Shown one piece after another: positions 8,641-17,157 of a stretch of 64,000 nucleotides of DNA. The DNA lies in the NCBI GenBank assembly GCA_049323275.1, contig JBMOOM010000059.1, positions 18,412-82,411 of the forward strand, in the 5' to 3' direction. How positions within the stretch are numbered: position 1 is the stretch's first letter; every line of letters starts with the position of its first letter. The notes beneath the pieces are model-generated. The model saw only the letters and a list, made by a program, of their open reading frames with translations, was not told the DNA's origin and made no database searches. Made by a program: the position numbers and the translations under genes. Source of the DNA: Taklimakanibacter sp049323275 (GTDB taxonomy: Bacteria > Pseudomonadota > Alphaproteobacteria > Rhizobiales > Aestuariivirgaceae).

Positions 8641-8671
8641 CGGCGATTGCGGAGAACATCCGCAATCGCCG
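8641..8671 (-). terminator. Strong hairpin after the Gly/Ala-rich protein gene
   Basis: A 13 bp perfect stem (CGGCGATTGCGGA / TCCGCAATCGCCG) with a 5-base loop lies 19 bases beyond the stop codon of the minus-strand gene. No T tract follows, so it may act as an RNA-stabilising or Rho-assisted terminator. Confidence 0.5.
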
Positions 8672-8689
8672 TCGGCATTTGGCCTGGTA

Positions 8690-9568
8690 TTATTTTCCGG
8701 CCAGCAGCTCGTCGAGCGCCGCCTTGGCTTCGGCGCTGACGGGTTTCTTGTTTGCTGCCGCATCGAGGGCGTCCGTCTCGGCCTGGGCGGCTGCCTCGGC
8801 TGCCGCAAGCGCCTCCTGTGCGGCGGGATCGGCCGCGACAGCGTCAGCCTTTGCCTGCTCCTCGGCCGCCTGCGCATCGGTCGCGGCTTGCTCAGCATCC
8901 TTCACCGCCTGATCGGCGGCGGCGATCGCTTCCGGCGTTGCGTTCGGATCGTTCTGCAGGTCGGCAAGCGTCTGTTTAGCCGCTGCCAGGTCGAGGTCGG
9001 CCTGATCGGATGCGGCAATGGCATCCTGCGCGGCCGGGTTTGCGGCGATCGCCGCGGCGACGGCGGCTTCAGCCGCGGCATCGGCATCCGTCGAGGCCTG
9101 CACCGCCGCCTTGTAGGCCGCTATCTTGCCGACGCGCGAATTGGGCGCCGCATTGGCCAGCGCCGTCGGCGATGCATGTGCGGCGTTGAGAGCTCCGAGC
9201 TGGCTCGCAATATTGCCCTTGCCTTTCCCCTTGCCCTTGGACGAACTGTCCAGTGCGGCGCTCTTATTCTGGCCGGAAGCCTTGCCCTGGCTGCCGCCTG
9301 ACTTGCCTTGGCCGCTATTGCCGCCATTCGACTTGCCGCCGTCGCCCGCGCTGCCCTGGCCGCCGCCATTACCATTGCCGCCGCCATTACCCTTGCCGCC
9401 GCCATTGCCACCACCATTTCCGCCGCCGTTGCCACCGCCATTGCCGCCTTTCTCGGCGTGCGCCTGGTCATATGAGGCAAGTTTTCCGCCATTGAAGAGC
9501 GAAGGCGCTGCGACAAGGAGGGTGGCCAAAGGAAGGATGAGCAAAGTGGTGCGTGCGGTGCGATGCAT
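8690..9568 (-). CDS. Secreted Gly-rich / Ala-rich helical protein, function unknown
   Basis: 292-residue predicted exported protein, not assigned to a characterised family. After a signal peptide (about 1-30) comes a GGN-type repeat tract with Gly, Asn and Lys (about 40-75), a Ser/Lys/Gly-rich linker, then a long Ala/Asp/Glu/Gln-rich segment (about 150-280) with heptad-like alanine spacing suggesting a coiled coil. The start at 9568 is chosen because GAGGG lies 6 bases upstream and a signal peptide follows; an in-frame start 11 codons earlier has no such site. Possibly a surface or matrix protein. Confidence 0.65.
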   Translation of the reverse strand: MHRTARTTLLILPLATLLVAAPSLFNGGKLASYDQAHAEKGGNGGGNGGGNGGGNGGGKGNGGGNGNGGGQGSAGDGGKSNGGNSGQGKSGGSQGKASGQNKSAALDSSSKGKGKGKGNIASQLGALNAAHASPTALANAAPNSRVGKIAAYKAAVQASTDADAAAEAAVAAAIAANPAAQDAIAASDQADLDLAAAKQTLADLQNDPNATPEAIAAADQAVKDAEQAATDAQAAEEQAKADAVAADPAAQEALAAAEAAAQAETDALDAAANKKPVSAEAKAALDELLAGK

Positions 9569-10094
9569 GAGAAGCCCTCTTTCAATTTGCCGTGGCCTCA
9601 AGACTACTCAACCCGCGCTGATCGAGCCAGTTGGATTTTAGGAAAAACACGCAGATTTCTCTTTGGAAAGCTGACGTTACGGCCGCGTTTGTGCTTGTAT
9701 TTCCTCGCCCTTCACCGCAAGGCGGTCGTTGGTAAATTGACACGGAATTCGAACCGCTACGAGGCCGGGAAAGGGCATGCGCGCGCCGCCCATGGGGCGC
9801 GAGGTTCCGGGCGCTGGATACGCATTCGAACGGGCTGAGGCTCGCGACAGGGCAGGATCATCCAATCGACTGGCGTAACTTCGTGGCTCGGATCTCTCCC
9901 GTTTAGCGGACCGATACACGGAAAGTATCCCGACCATTGAACCCGGGCCGATCCGGCGCTCCCCCTGGCAGCAGGCCCGGTCGTGTAGGGCCTTGGTCCA
10001 ACTATCCGCCCCGCGCGTTTTCAGGACAAAATTCACCCCGCGCGGCAGTGCTGCCGTCGCCAAGAGAATGGCGTCTTATCAGGAGGCTCCGAAC
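9569..10094. other. Intergenic region between divergent envelope genes
   Basis: 526 bases between the secreted Gly/Ala-rich protein gene (minus) and the DUF3300 gene (plus). Open frames here do not resemble proteins. It should hold both promoters; no operator or strong hairpin was recognised. Confidence 0.4.
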
Positions 10095-11423
10095 ATGCCC
10101 GTGCGCGGTTGGATGAAATCCCTTGGCGTGGCCGTCGCCCTCTCGGCCTTCATGATGGTTCAACCCGGGAATCGCGGCCTGGCGCAGACGACCGGCGACC
10201 AGGCTTCCGCATCACAGCAGGCCCCGGCCGCCAATCAGCCGAAGATCCTGTCGGAGGATGAACTCGAAACGCTGGTGGCGCGCGTCGCCCTTTATCCGGA
10301 CGATCTCGTGGCCCTGGTCATGGCCGGGTCGCTCTATCCGCTGCAGATCGTGCAGGCCCAGCGCTATCTGGCCGACGTGAAGGCGAAGCCCGATCTCAAG
10401 CCCGATTCGTCCTGGGATGGCAGCGTCGTCTCGCTCCTCAACTATCCGCAGATCGTCAAGATGATGAATGACGACCTCAACTGGACCCAGGCAATGGGCG
10501 AAGCGGTCGTCAACCAGCAGAAGGACGTGCTGATCGCGATCCAGCAGCTGCGCGACAAGGCGGTGGCCAATGGCGTGATCAAGAGCGACGACAAGGTCAT
10601 TGTCGAAAAGCAGCAGGACAACATCATCATCAAGCCGGCCAAGAAGGAAGTGACCTATGTGCCGCAATATGACCCGGTGATCCTGACCAGCCCGACCTAT
10701 GTCGAGGCGGCGCCGATCTATTACGGCGATCCCTACCCGTCCTATTATTATCCCTATGCGCCCTATTGGGCGGGCTTCGTCACCGGCGCGGTGTTCGGCG
10801 CGATCGTCGATTGGGACAACTGGCATTCCTGGGGCGGTGACGTCGATATCGACATCAACGATATCGATATCAACAACTTCAAATGGGACAAGAACAACAT
10901 CAACAACATCAATTGGGACAACAAGAAGTTCAACTTCGACCGCGACTCGATCGCCAACAATCTGAAACAGAACAAGTTCGATCGCCTCGACCGCAAGCCC
11001 AATCTCGACCGCTCCAAACTGTCGAACCTGCCGGGTGGCGGCAAGATCACCGGGCGCGATGTCCGGCGTGACGTCCAGCAGGGCCTGAAGAACAGGGGCG
11101 GGCAGGGGGCTGGAAACCTGGCGGGCAAGGGCGGCAATCTTTCGGGCAAAACCGCCAAGAATCTACCCGGCAAAGGCGCCGGCAATCTGGGTGGCAAGAC
11201 CTCCAAGGTAAATCGGCCCGCCCGCAACAAGAGCGCCGGCGCCAATCGGCCGGTCAAGCGCCCGGCGGCCAAGGTCGACCGCCGGCCGCGCCAGATGTCG
11301 GGCATGGGCGATTATGGCCGCGGCCGTGAAGCCCGCTCCTTCTCGCAGCGCGGCAATTTCAGCCGCGGCGGGGGCGGCGGGAGAGGAGGATTCGGCGGCG
11401 GCCATCGCATGCGGCGGCGCTGA
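10095..11423 (+). CDS. DUF3300 domain protein, exported
   Basis: 442-residue exported protein and first gene of a five-gene operon. A signal peptide (about 1-28, ending GLAQ) precedes the DUF3300 domain (about 45-230: VALYPDDLVALVM, SWDGSVVSLLNYP, and the tail VTYVPQYDPV). A Tyr/Pro stretch and a hydrophobic WAGFVTGAVFGAIVDW segment follow, then Asp/Asn/Ile/Trp-rich repeats, and a Gly/Lys/Arg-rich basic tail ending in a Gly/Arg cluster. AGGAGG 8 bases upstream selects this ATG over one at 10068. DUF3300 has no assigned biochemical role; the repeats and basic tail suggest an envelope or surface binding function. Confidence 0.85.
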   Translation: MPVRGWMKSLGVAVALSAFMMVQPGNRGLAQTTGDQASASQQAPAANQPKILSEDELETLVARVALYPDDLVALVMAGSLYPLQIVQAQRYLADVKAKPDLKPDSSWDGSVVSLLNYPQIVKMMNDDLNWTQAMGEAVVNQQKDVLIAIQQLRDKAVANGVIKSDDKVIVEKQQDNIIIKPAKKEVTYVPQYDPVILTSPTYVEAAPIYYGDPYPSYYYPYAPYWAGFVTGAVFGAIVDWDNWHSWGGDVDIDINDIDINNFKWDKNNINNINWDNKKFNFDRDSIANNLKQNKFDRLDRKPNLDRSKLSNLPGGGKITGRDVRRDVQQGLKNRGGQGAGNLAGKGGNLSGKTAKNLPGKGAGNLGGKTSKVNRPARNKSAGANRPVKRPAAKVDRRPRQMSGMGDYGRGREARSFSQRGNFSRGGGGGRGGFGGGHRMRRR

Positions 11424-11465
11424 CCATTCCGGATAAGCATGTCCTGTCATTTCAGGAGGATACAT

Positions 11466-12395
11466 ATGTATCGCAAAACTCTTCTCGGCCTCTTCGCCAT
11501 CGCACTCGTGGCGGGCACGGCTGTCCCGACCGCCCTTTGGGCCGCTCCCAAGTCGATCGAGCGGTTCCTGGGGACGGAGCCAGAGACCTTCAAGGAAGCG
11601 TCCGAGGCCGTCGATGCCTTCAAGGCGAAGATGACCGCCAAGGACGTGCCGGGTCTCGCCCATCTGATCGGCCTCAATGCCGAAGAGATCGCCAAGACCG
11701 AAGATTTCGACTCGCGTCTGTCGGAGCTGCAGGCCGCCGCCAAGGAACGCGTCGGCGTCGAGGAGCCTTCGCCCGACAAGCGGGTGATCGTGCTCGGTCA
11801 TTTGCTGTGGCCGTTTCCCTTCCCGCTGGTGAAGAGCGACAAGGGCTGGCAGTTCGACACGGCCGGCGGCCTCGAGGAAGTGCTGGCGCGGCGCATCGGC
11901 GAGAACGAACTGGAGGCGATCGAGAACTGCCGCAATTACATCGAAGCCCAGCAGGAATATGCGAGCGACGACCGCGACGGCGACAATGTGCTGGAATTCG
12001 CCCAGAAGCTGATGAGCAGCAAGGGCGAGCATGACGGGCTCTATTGGCCGGACGACGACGACGAGGAAAGCCCCGCCGGGCCCTTCGTCGTCGAGGCGAA
12101 GCTTCAGGGAACGCAAGCCGATCAAGGCTATTACGGCTATCGCTATCGTATCCTCAAAGGCCAGGGCAAGAACATCGCCGGCGGCCAGTATGACTACGTG
12201 ATCAACGGCAATATGATCGCTGGCTATGCGCTCATCGCCTGGCCGGCGAAATATGGCGAGACCGGCATCAAGACCTTTGTCGTGAGCCACCAGGGCACGA
12301 TCTATGAGAAGGATCTGGGCCCCGACACCGCCAAGCTCGCCGACCAGGTGACGCGCTTCAACCCGGACAAGAGCTGGGCGGAGGTCGATGATTGA
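11466..12395 (+). CDS. DUF2950 family exported protein
   Basis: 309-residue periplasmic protein with a signal peptide (about 1-25). Family features are the AIENCRNYIEAQQEYA helix, a dense Asp/Glu patch after DGLYWP, the YYGYRYRILKGQG block and a C-terminal TFVVSHQGTIYEKDLG strand. Members are often next to DUF3300 genes, as here. A consensus AGGAGG 6 bases upstream fixes the start. Its end overlaps the following FGE-like gene by 4 bases when the TTG start of that gene is used. Function is unknown. Confidence 0.87.
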   Translation: MYRKTLLGLFAIALVAGTAVPTALWAAPKSIERFLGTEPETFKEASEAVDAFKAKMTAKDVPGLAHLIGLNAEEIAKTEDFDSRLSELQAAAKERVGVEEPSPDKRVIVLGHLLWPFPFPLVKSDKGWQFDTAGGLEEVLARRIGENELEAIENCRNYIEAQQEYASDDRDGDNVLEFAQKLMSSKGEHDGLYWPDDDDEESPAGPFVVEAKLQGTQADQGYYGYRYRILKGQGKNIAGGQYDYVINGNMIAGYALIAWPAKYGETGIKTFVVSHQGTIYEKDLGPDTAKLADQVTRFNPDKSWAEVDD

Positions 12396-13390
12396 GCATG
12401 CTTGACGAAGCGGGCGGCCCGGCAAATCATGACGGAATGTCAGCCGCATCCCTCGAAGGCATGAAATGGATTCCGGGCGGTACGTTCCGCATGGGATCGG
12501 ACCGCCACTATCCGGAAGAGGCGCCCGCCCACAAGGTGAACGTCGGCGGTTTCTGGATGGATGCCTGCACCGTCACCAATGACGACTTCGCCCGCTTCGT
12601 GGCGGCGACGGGTTATGTCACCTCGGCGGAGAAGCCCGCCGACCCGCGTGACTATCCGGGCGCCAAGCCGGAGCTTCTGGCGCCGTCCTCGGTGATGTTC
12701 AAGAAACCGGCTCAGCGCGTCGATCTCGGCAATCACTATAATTGGTGGATCTATGTGCGCGGCGCCAACTGGCGTCATCCGCGCGGACCCGCCAGCAGCA
12801 TCAAGGGGCTGGGATCCCATCCGGTGGTCCATGTCGCTTATGAGGATGCCGAGGCCTATGCGGCCTGGGCCGGCAAGGAGATTCCGACCGAGGCCGAATG
12901 GGAGTTTGCGGCGCGCGGCGGTCTCGACGGCGCCGACTATAGCTGGGGCGACGAGCTCACGCCGGACGGGCGCTACATGGCCAATACCTGGCAGGGTGAG
13001 TTCCCCTGGCAGAACAGGATCGACGACGGCTATGAATGGACGGCGCCGGTCGGCTCCTTTCCGGCCAATGGCTACGGCCTTTACGACATGGCCGGCAATG
13101 TGTGGGAGTGGACTTCGGACTGGTATCAGACGCATGACCGCATCGACAGCCCGTGCTGCACGCTCGACAATCCGCGTGGCGGCGCCCGCGACGACAGCAT
13201 CGCCGCCGATCAGGGGCAGGTGAGAATCCCACGGAAGGTCATGAAGGGCGGCTCCTATTTGTGCGCCCCGAACTACTGCCGCCGCTACCGGCCGGCGGCG
13301 CGCATGGCGCAGCCCGTCGATACGTCCACCTGTCATCTGGGGTTCCGCTGCATCCGGCGCGCATCATCCGGGGCACCGGCTCACCCGTGA
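12392..13390 (+). CDS. Formylglycine-generating enzyme (SUMF1/FGE family)
   Basis: 332-residue FGE-sulfatase domain protein. Aerobic FGEs oxidise a Cys in a C-x-P-x-R motif of sulfatases to formylglycine. The body shows GGTFRMGSD, the PTEAEWEFAARGG block and YDMAGNVWEWTSDW. The two active-site cysteines of true FGEs are present with correct spacing (SYLC291 and NYC296, equivalent to human Cys336/Cys341), as is the final LGFRC. No signal peptide is seen, so it acts in the cytosol. The TTG at 12392 has GGAGG 7 bases upstream; ATG at 12398 is the alternative. No sulfatase gene occurs in the window and none of the operon partners shows C-x-P-x-R, so the substrate must lie elsewhere or be non-standard. 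Confidence 0.85.
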   Translation: MSMLDEAGGPANHDGMSAASLEGMKWIPGGTFRMGSDRHYPEEAPAHKVNVGGFWMDACTVTNDDFARFVAATGYVTSAEKPADPRDYPGAKPELLAPSSVMFKKPAQRVDLGNHYNWWIYVRGANWRHPRGPASSIKGLGSHPVVHVAYEDAEAYAAWAGKEIPTEAEWEFAARGGLDGADYSWGDELTPDGRYMANTWQGEFPWQNRIDDGYEWTAPVGSFPANGYGLYDMAGNVWEWTSDWYQTHDRIDSPCCTLDNPRGGARDDSIAADQGQVRIPRKVMKGGSYLCAPNYCRRYRPAARMAQPVDTSTCHLGFRCIRRASSGAPAHP

Positions 13391-13432
13391 TCAGCCTTGC
13401 GTGACTGACCGTTCAACCGAGGAGAGGCACCG

Positions 13433-14020
13433 ATGGCAAAGCAAGAGGATTCCACTTTGGCATTTCCGGTCGTGGGACTGCATGCGCTGGCGAAAAACTG
13501 GTGGCTTCTGCTGCTGCGCGGCATAGCGGCCATCCTGTTCGGCGTACTGGCCTTTGCCTGGCCGGGCATCACCTTGCTCTCGCTCGTCATCCTGTACGGC
13601 TTCTATGCGCTGCTCGACGGGCTGTTCGCCATTCTCGCCGCGGTCAAGGGCGGCAATATCGAATCCAGATGGTGGCTGATCCTCATCGGCATCCTCGGCG
13701 TCGCCGCCGGCCTCGCCACTTTCTTCTGGACCGGCATAACGGCGCTTGTGCTGATCATGTTCATCGGCGCCTGGGCGCTCATTCACGGTATTTTCGAGAT
13801 CGTCGGCGCCATCAAGATCCGCAAGGAGATCGACAATGAATGGTGGCTCATCCTGTCGGGCGCGTTCTCGGTGATCTTCGGCCTCGCCGTCCTGATCATG
13901 CCGGGGGCGGGCGCCCTGGCGCTCATCTGGCTCATCGGGGCCTATGCCATCATCTTCGGCGGCATGCTGGTCGGTTTCGCCTTCCGGCTCAAGAAGCACA
14001 GCCACGCGGAAAAATCGTAA
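13433..14020 (+). CDS. HdeD family membrane protein
   Basis: 195-residue inner membrane protein with six predicted transmembrane helices arranged as three similar helix pairs, each opened by a WW-containing segment (NWWLLL, RWWLIL, EWWLIL). This is the HdeD pattern, known from E. coli acid-resistance loci, though the molecular role is unsettled. GGAGAGG precedes the start. It lies 42 bases after the FGE gene and 17 bases before the HAD phosphatase gene, so it is probably co-transcribed. Confidence 0.88.
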   Translation: MAKQEDSTLAFPVVGLHALAKNWWLLLLRGIAAILFGVLAFAWPGITLLSLVILYGFYALLDGLFAILAAVKGGNIESRWWLILIGILGVAAGLATFFWTGITALVLIMFIGAWALIHGIFEIVGAIKIRKEIDNEWWLILSGAFSVIFGLAVLIMPGAGALALIWLIGAYAIIFGGMLVGFAFRLKKHSHAEKS

Positions 14021-14037
14021 GAGCGGAGGATCCGACC

Positions 14038-15051
14038 ATGAGTCCTGGCTTCACCCGGCGCCGCTTCCTGATGACCGCCGCCGCGAGTGCGGCGGGCGGG
14101 CTTGCCGCGACCAAGGCTTGGGCGCAGGCCGATCCCTTGCCGTCCTGGAACGAAGGGCCGGTGAAGCAGTCGATCCTCGACTTCGTCAGGCGTGTCACCG
14201 GCGACGGGTCGGCGGATTTCGTGCCGATCCCCGAACGCATCGCCGTATTCGACAATGACGGCACGCTATGGTCCGAGCAGCCGGTCTATTTCCAGTTCGC
14301 CTTCGCCATCGACCGGGTGAAGGCGCAGGCGCCGGAGCACCCCGAATGGAAGACGGAGGAGCCCTTCAAGAGCGTGCTCGCCGGCGACTTGAAAGGCCTC
14401 GCGGCTTCGGGCGAGAAAGGATTGCTGGAGATCATGGCGGCGACCCATGCCGGCATGACGACGGAAAGCTTCACCAGGACGGTGACCGACTGGCTCGCCG
14501 ACGCGCAGCATCCGCGCTTCAGGCGCGCCTACACCGATCTCGTCTATCAGCCGATGCTGGAGCTCACCTCTTATCTGCGCTCGCAAAGCTTCAAGACCTT
14601 CATCGTCTCCGGCGGCGGCATCGAATTCATGCGGCCCTGGACGGAGAAGATCTACGGCATTCCGCCCGAGCAGGTGGTGGGATCGTCCGGCGTCGTGAAG
14701 TTCGAGACGGGAGCCGAGGGCAAGCCGGTTCTGATGAAGGAGGCCAAGGTCGAATTCATCGATGACGGTCCGGGCAAACCGGTCGGCATCAATCGATTCA
14801 TCGGCAGGCGTCCGGTCTTCGCCTTCGGCAATTCCGACGGCGACCAGCAGATGCTGGAATGGACGGCGGCCGGCGGCGGCGCGCGCTTCATGGGCCTTGT
14901 CCACCACACCGACGCCGAGCGCGAATGGGCCTATGACCGCCAGTCGCATATCGGCAAGCTCGACAAGGCGCTCGACGAGGCTACCGCCAAGGGCTGGACG
15001 GTGGCGGATATGAAGCGCGACTGGAAGCGCATCTTCCCCTTCGAATCCTGA
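14038..15051 (+). CDS. Tat-exported HAD-family phosphatase
   Basis: 337-residue periplasmic HAD hydrolase. It begins with a twin-arginine signal (TRRRFLM, then Ala-rich, ending near AWAQA). HAD motif I is VFDNDGTLW with both aspartates, motif II is IVSGGG, and the late acidic motif is FGNSDGDQQM. The general fold resembles phosphoserine phosphatase-like proteins. Export is unusual for HAD enzymes and suggests action on a periplasmic phosphoester. GGAGGATCC precedes the start at 14038. It is the last gene of the operon; a palindromic repeat follows the stop. Confidence 0.82.
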   Translation: MSPGFTRRRFLMTAAASAAGGLAATKAWAQADPLPSWNEGPVKQSILDFVRRVTGDGSADFVPIPERIAVFDNDGTLWSEQPVYFQFAFAIDRVKAQAPEHPEWKTEEPFKSVLAGDLKGLAASGEKGLLEIMAATHAGMTTESFTRTVTDWLADAQHPRFRRAYTDLVYQPMLELTSYLRSQSFKTFIVSGGGIEFMRPWTEKIYGIPPEQVVGSSGVVKFETGAEGKPVLMKEAKVEFIDDGPGKPVGINRFIGRRPVFAFGNSDGDQQMLEWTAAGGGARFMGLVHHTDAEREWAYDRQSHIGKLDKALDEATAKGWTVADMKRDWKRIFPFES

Positions 15052-15096
15052 CGCATCGGCCCGAAAAGTTGCAGCCTCTTCGGATAAGCCGATGCG
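15052..15096. repeat. Rhizobial-type palindromic intergenic repeat
   Basis: CGCATCGGC and GCCGATGCG form a 9 bp perfect stem around a 27-base core containing CCGAAAAGTTG and TTCGGATAA. The layout (ccgaaaagt ... ttcggataa inside inverted arms) is that of a short palindrome widespread between genes in Hyphomicrobiales. It lies immediately after the HAD stop codon, between convergent genes, and could end transcription from both sides. Confidence 0.65.
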
Positions 15097-15108
15097 CCAA
15101 AAAAGTTG

Positions 15109-15957
15109 TCAGGCGCCGGCCCAGCCTTTGCGGATGTGTTTGATGCCGTCGCGATAGACGCTTTCGGGTGAAGGGAAGAAATCGCGCCACACGCGGGTGG
15201 CCGCCGCCAGGGCCGGCAGCGAGCGGCCGAAGGCCTCGATGGTGAGCCAGCCGTCATATTTGCTGGCCTTCAGGGCTTTGTAGGTCGCCGTCCAGTCGAT
15301 ATGCCCCTTGCCCGGAATGCCGCGGTCGTTCTCCGATATGTGCACGTGGACCATGTGGCGGCGGATGGTGCGGATCGCCTTGATCGGATCGGCTTCCTCG
15401 ATATTGGCGTGGAACGTGTCATACATGCCGCCGACCGCCGGATGCTCGACCTCGTCGAGATAATCGGCGAGGCCCTGCATGGTGGTCAGGAAATAGCATT
15501 CGAAGCGGTTGAGCGCCTCCAGCACCAGCTGAACATTCTTTCGCGCGGCGTAGTCGCCGGCCCTGCGGTGGAAGGCGACGCCGCGCTTGCGCTCGGCCGC
15601 CGTCGGTCCTGCGCCGGTGAAATGGCCGATGACCGAATGAATGGGACCGGCGATGAGGGGGGCGCCGAGCGCGGCTGAGCAGTCGATGAACCATTTCGCA
15701 TGATCGAGCGCGGCTCTGCGTGTCGCGGCATCGCCGCTCAGCGGATTCTTGTCGAGCGACGGCATGATGGAAACGGCGGTGCGCTCGAGCCCGATTTGAT
15801 CGAGCATGCCGCCGAGCCGGGCATAGTGATCGGGATCGCCTTGAAAGATCGGGATCTCGACGCCGTCATATCCTGCGCGCTTGATATCGCGGAGCAAAGC
15901 GCGATGCGCGTCGCCGGCATGGCCGGTCCAGAGGAGGAGATTGAAGCCGATTTTCAT
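15109..15957 (-). CDS. Ketose 3-epimerase-like TIM-barrel protein
   Basis: 282-residue sugar isomerase/epimerase of the AP-endonuclease-2 TIM-barrel superfamily. It has the four metal/catalytic residues of D-tagatose/D-psicose 3-epimerases in their usual contexts: E147 (LEALNRFE), D180 (YDTFHANIEE), H206 (HVHISENDRG) and E241 (TIEAFG), plus GKGHIDW. Hydroxypyruvate isomerase is the nearest alternative. It is the last gene of a minus-strand set with an aminotransferase and a methyltransferase, 29 bases after the aminotransferase stop. The real substrate is not known. Confidence 0.78.
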   Translation of the reverse strand: MKIGFNLLLWTGHAGDAHRALLRDIKRAGYDGVEIPIFQGDPDHYARLGGMLDQIGLERTAVSIMPSLDKNPLSGDAATRRAALDHAKWFIDCSAALGAPLIAGPIHSVIGHFTGAGPTAAERKRGVAFHRRAGDYAARKNVQLVLEALNRFECYFLTTMQGLADYLDEVEHPAVGGMYDTFHANIEEADPIKAIRTIRRHMVHVHISENDRGIPGKGHIDWTATYKALKASKYDGWLTIEAFGRSLPALAAATRVWRDFFPSPESVYRDGIKHIRKGWAGA

Positions 15958-15986
15958 GTCAGTTCATCTCCCATCCGCTTTGCTGG

Positions 15987-17153
15987 CTAGCCCTGGCTCT
16001 CGATCAGCCGGGCCACGACATCCGGCATGACGGCGGCTTCGACATTGGCGAAGGCGAGGCGCAGATATTGCTCCTGGTCCGGTCCGAACATGCTGCCCGG
16101 CAAGGCCAGGAGATCATGCTTCTGGGCGAGCCGCTTGGCGACCGTCTTGGCATCGTCGGAAAAGGGATGCTGGATATAGGAGAAGAACGCGCCGACGCTC
16201 AGAAGCTTGTAGGTGAGATCTGGATGCGTGAAGGCCTGGCGCAGCGCCACGGCCTTCTCCTTGGCGGTCGCGAGCTTCTTGTTCTTCCAGTCCTCGAGTG
16301 CGCGCAGGCCGTAGAGGGCGGCGCCTTGCGAGATGGTGGGCGCGCAAATGGCGATGCAGTCGAGGATCTTCTCGAGCTCGGCGAGGAAGACGGGGCTCGC
16401 GGTCACCGAGCCGACGCGATAGCCGGTCAGCGCGAAGACTTTGGAGAAGCTGTAGAGATGGATGAAGTTGTCACCCCAGTCCTTCAGATTGAAAAGGCCG
16501 TGCGGCGGCGCCGGGTCGGCGCGGAAGTCCTTGTAGGTCTCATCGACCACCAGAGCGATGCCGCGCGCCTTGGCGAGCGCGTGGAATTCCTCGATCGTTT
16601 TCGCCGGATAGATGCCGCCGGTCGGGTTGTTGGGGCTGCACAGCACGATCGCCTTCGTGCGCTCATCGATGAGGGGCGCCGCGTCGGCGGCGTCCGGCGT
16701 CGTGCTTCCCGCCTTGATCGCCTGCAGATAACGCGGCCTTATGCCGAGCATCTCGAGCCACATATGGTGGTTGAAGTAGTAGGGCACCGGCAGGATGACA
16801 TTGTCGCCGGACTCTGCGAGCGCCATCATGGTCGCGGCGAAGGCCTGATTGCATCCGGCGGTGATCGCGATGTTCTGGGCCGTGATCGGCGCCTGGTAGT
16901 CGGCGGCCAGGCTCTGTGCGAGCTCCCGGCGCAGCGCCGGAATGCCCAGGATGTCGGAATAGAGGCTGGTCTCCGGCCGCGTGGCGAGCCTGCCGACTTC
17001 TTCGGTCAGGCTCTCGGCCGGCGGATAGCTCGGCACCGCTTGGCAGAGATTGATGAGGGGACGGTTGCTGGGCACCTTGCTGATCCAGCTCATCGCTTCG
17101 GCGATGGGCGGTGCTTCGATGCCCCGGATGATTCTGTTGGCGTTGAAGTTCAT
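15987..17153 (-). CDS. PLP-dependent class I/II aminotransferase
   Basis: 388-residue fold-type I aminotransferase. The PLP lysine sits in SFSKVFALTGYRVG, the NNPTGG substrate/PLP motif and VVDETYKDF (PLP-ring aspartate and tyrosine) are present, and the C-terminal YLRLAFAN supplies the carboxylate-binding Arg. It resembles the aspartate/methionine/tyrosine group, so the amino donor cannot be named. It starts 4 bases after the stop of the upstream methyltransferase gene, strongly suggesting one transcript and a shared pathway. Confidence 0.85.
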   Translation of the reverse strand: MNFNANRIIRGIEAPPIAEAMSWISKVPSNRPLINLCQAVPSYPPAESLTEEVGRLATRPETSLYSDILGIPALRRELAQSLAADYQAPITAQNIAITAGCNQAFAATMMALAESGDNVILPVPYYFNHHMWLEMLGIRPRYLQAIKAGSTTPDAADAAPLIDERTKAIVLCSPNNPTGGIYPAKTIEEFHALAKARGIALVVDETYKDFRADPAPPHGLFNLKDWGDNFIHLYSFSKVFALTGYRVGSVTASPVFLAELEKILDCIAICAPTISQGAALYGLRALEDWKNKKLATAKEKAVALRQAFTHPDLTYKLLSVGAFFSYIQHPFSDDAKTVAKRLAQKHDLLALPGSMFGPDQEQYLRLAFANVEAAVMPDVVARLIESQG

Positions 17154-17157
17154 GGAT

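Noticed and set aside
9360..9450. Regular short repeats suggesting a CRISPR-like or satellite array
   Set aside because: They encode the GGN repeats of the secreted protein and have no spacer structure.
12392..13390. FGE-like gene as a mere sulfatase-maturation duplicate or pseudogene
   Set aside because: Both catalytic cysteines and the full fold blocks are kept, so decay is unlikely.
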